Assembly (NCBI RefSeq): GCF_028606985.1
Contig: NZ_CP117416.1
Span: 844,001-908,000 of the forward strand
Source: Paenibacillus kyungheensis
GTDB taxonomy: Bacteria > Bacillota > Bacilli > Paenibacillales > Paenibacillaceae
Direction of reading: 5' to 3'
Length of the DNA: 64,000 nt
Below are positions 63,194 through 64,000 of the stretch, piece after piece. The position numbers were made by a program, and so were the translations under genes. Within the stretch, counting starts at the first letter, position 1; each line of letters opens with the position of its first letter. Under the pieces are notes generated by a model. It was not told the origin of the DNA, made no database searches, and saw nothing but the letters and a program-made list of their open reading frames with translations.

Positions 63194-63708
63194 ATAGTAT
63201 GCTGAGCATCTGTTGATAATATATACATCCAGAGTAACTCTATTTTTCGAAAGGGTATAACCGTATTGCTTGAGAAAAATAGTGAGATATGATAAAAATA
63301 ATACACAAACAAGCACATTAAATGATGAACAACTGACTCCGAAAATACGCATCTAAGATCAATGGTTTAATAAGCTGGTTATAGATATTAGTGTCGATTA
63401 GAATGTGGGTCTTGATCATCGTTTACTTATATTTACTGAGTATGACTAGATATAAATAAGAATGATCGGTAATGATTCAGACATGATAATGCGCTGTAAT
63501 TAGGCCGAAGAACGGGTAGAGATACCTTTTCTTCGGTCTATTTTTATTTAGGTTAATCGCATGTATAAACAAAGATTGTATGGTTAAAATGATGTCTTTT
63601 ATATTGAACGTCCATGATGTGTTATAGATTTAAAAAACGATATAAACGAAGCATCAATGTACCCGAATCTAGTGAATAGATTGGGATATTATACTGGGAG
63701 TGTAGTCA
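63194..63708. other. Gene-free region, 515 bp, with a terminator
   Basis: No supported coding region on either strand. It contains the hairpin at 63500-63546 about 300 bases after the SDR stop, which may end a long 3' untranslated region or mark a small RNA or lost gene. A TATACT-like -10 near 63690 may belong to the last gene. Confidence 0.5.
63500..63546 (+). terminator. Intrinsic terminator without a nearby gene
   Basis: TAGGCCGAAGA pairs with TCTTCGGTCTA with one wobble, then TTTTT. Confidence 0.75.
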
Positions 63709-64000
63709 TTGAATCGTAAAAAAATAATTAACCAAGCAACGAGTTATACTACAAAATTATTAAGAAATCGCTTTGGTAAGGGACCTGAAGCGGTATCGAT
63801 TTATTTATGTGAACAATGTATTGTTCTACATCTCAAAAATTTTTTGAGTCCAGTCGAGAAATTTTTACTCAGTCAAGAAAAAGAACAAGCTTTTCGATAT
63901 ACACGTGAACTAATTATGAAATCGATGTTGCCTGAACTTAGAAATTTTCTCACGCAACAATTAGATTTGAAAGTGGTTGACCTTTATTATGATTGGGGGA
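63709..64000 (+). CDS. 3'-truncated MpsC-family (DUF2294) protein
   Basis: Starts at TTG 63709 with GGGAG upstream and runs off the window; 97 codons are visible. It begins MNRKKIINQATSYTTKLLRN, with RFGKGPEAVSIYLCEQCIVL, then FLSPVEKFLLSQEKEQAFRY. The GKGPEAV...S(P/K)VEK pattern is the mark of the DUF2294/MpsC family, linked in some bacteria to membrane potential or bicarbonate-dependent growth systems. Only the N-terminal domain can be judged. The opening residues were chosen by the site and frame. Not certain. Confidence 0.7.
   Translation, partial: MNRKKIINQATSYTTKLLRNRFGKGPEAVSIYLCEQCIVLHLKNFLSPVEKFLLSQEKEQAFRYTRELIMKSMLPELRNFLTQQLDLKVVDLYYDWG

Noticed and set aside
1-64000. tRNA, rRNA, CRISPR arrays, insertion sequences, attachment sites
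   Set aside because: None was found by reading; no cloverleaf, repeat-spacer pattern, transposase or IS ends could be supported.

Overview
The window looks like chromosomal DNA of a low-GC, endospore-former-type Bacillota, most likely a Paenibacillus or close relative. Supporting signs are strong AGGAGG-type ribosome binding sites, frequent TTG and GTG starts, S-layer (SLH) and copper-amine-oxidase-like 'stalk' surface proteins, a GH5-X2-CBM46 glucanase, a perfect CIRCE element and a cre box. This assignment is inference. I see no tRNA, rRNA, CRISPR array, intact insertion sequence or phage module. The base is ordinary chromosome with many small accessory genes and efflux systems.

Layout. 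1-8.9 kb: a 5'-truncated protein with a nuclease-like motif, a dihydrouridine synthase, an SF0329-type protein, a double GNAT protein, a lipoprotein, a CPCC-HEAT fusion, a PPOX stress protein and an LRR protein. Two small genes here carry single frameshifts (3968-4203 and 6452-6672). 9-19.3 kb: a GT-C-like membrane glycosyltransferase with a lipoprotein, an APH-like kinase, a second-type TruA, an amino-acid permease, a stress SDR, a DUF45 metalloprotease and a GNAT. 19.3-29.4 kb: a secreted GH5 glucanase with a cre box; a TetR-controlled efflux operon with two adaptor proteins whose operator lies inside the promoter; and a second TetR/MFS pair sharing a repeated operator. 29.6-35.2 kb: a large SLH surface protein, a MerR/SDR divergent pair with two matching operators, and an AadK-like adenylyltransferase.

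35.3-39.8 kb holds the most suggestive accessory system: a minus-strand cluster of GlcP-like MFS, class III aminotransferase, zinc alcohol dehydrogenase and HAD phosphatase. The enzyme set matches the aminotransferase-phosphatase-dehydrogenase signature of azasugar (nojirimycin-type) biosynthesis, with a HAD phosphatase in place of the usual inositol-monophosphatase-type enzyme. 39.9-46 kb: a DUF1349 protein, a 690-bp gene-free region, a fatty-acid desaturase, an orphan receiver protein, a BtrH_N-type protein and htpG under a perfect CIRCE operator.

46-64 kb: a chemoreceptor, a two-gene unit of unknown function, tandem small membrane paralogues, a large membrane protein, a 58-residue TTG-started DUF3934-type protein, HEAT, Nfu_N and DUF4261 proteins, an AraC-controlled sugar isomerase/oxidoreductase pair, an MFS exporter, a LOG-type hydrolase, a stalk-GH18 protein, an SDR with an altered active site, and the start of an MpsC-type (DUF2294) gene cut by the window end.

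Most transcription units are bounded by clear intrinsic terminators, listed separately. Where an in-frame upstream start exists but a better ribosome binding site lies further in, the supported start is used and the reason is stated.
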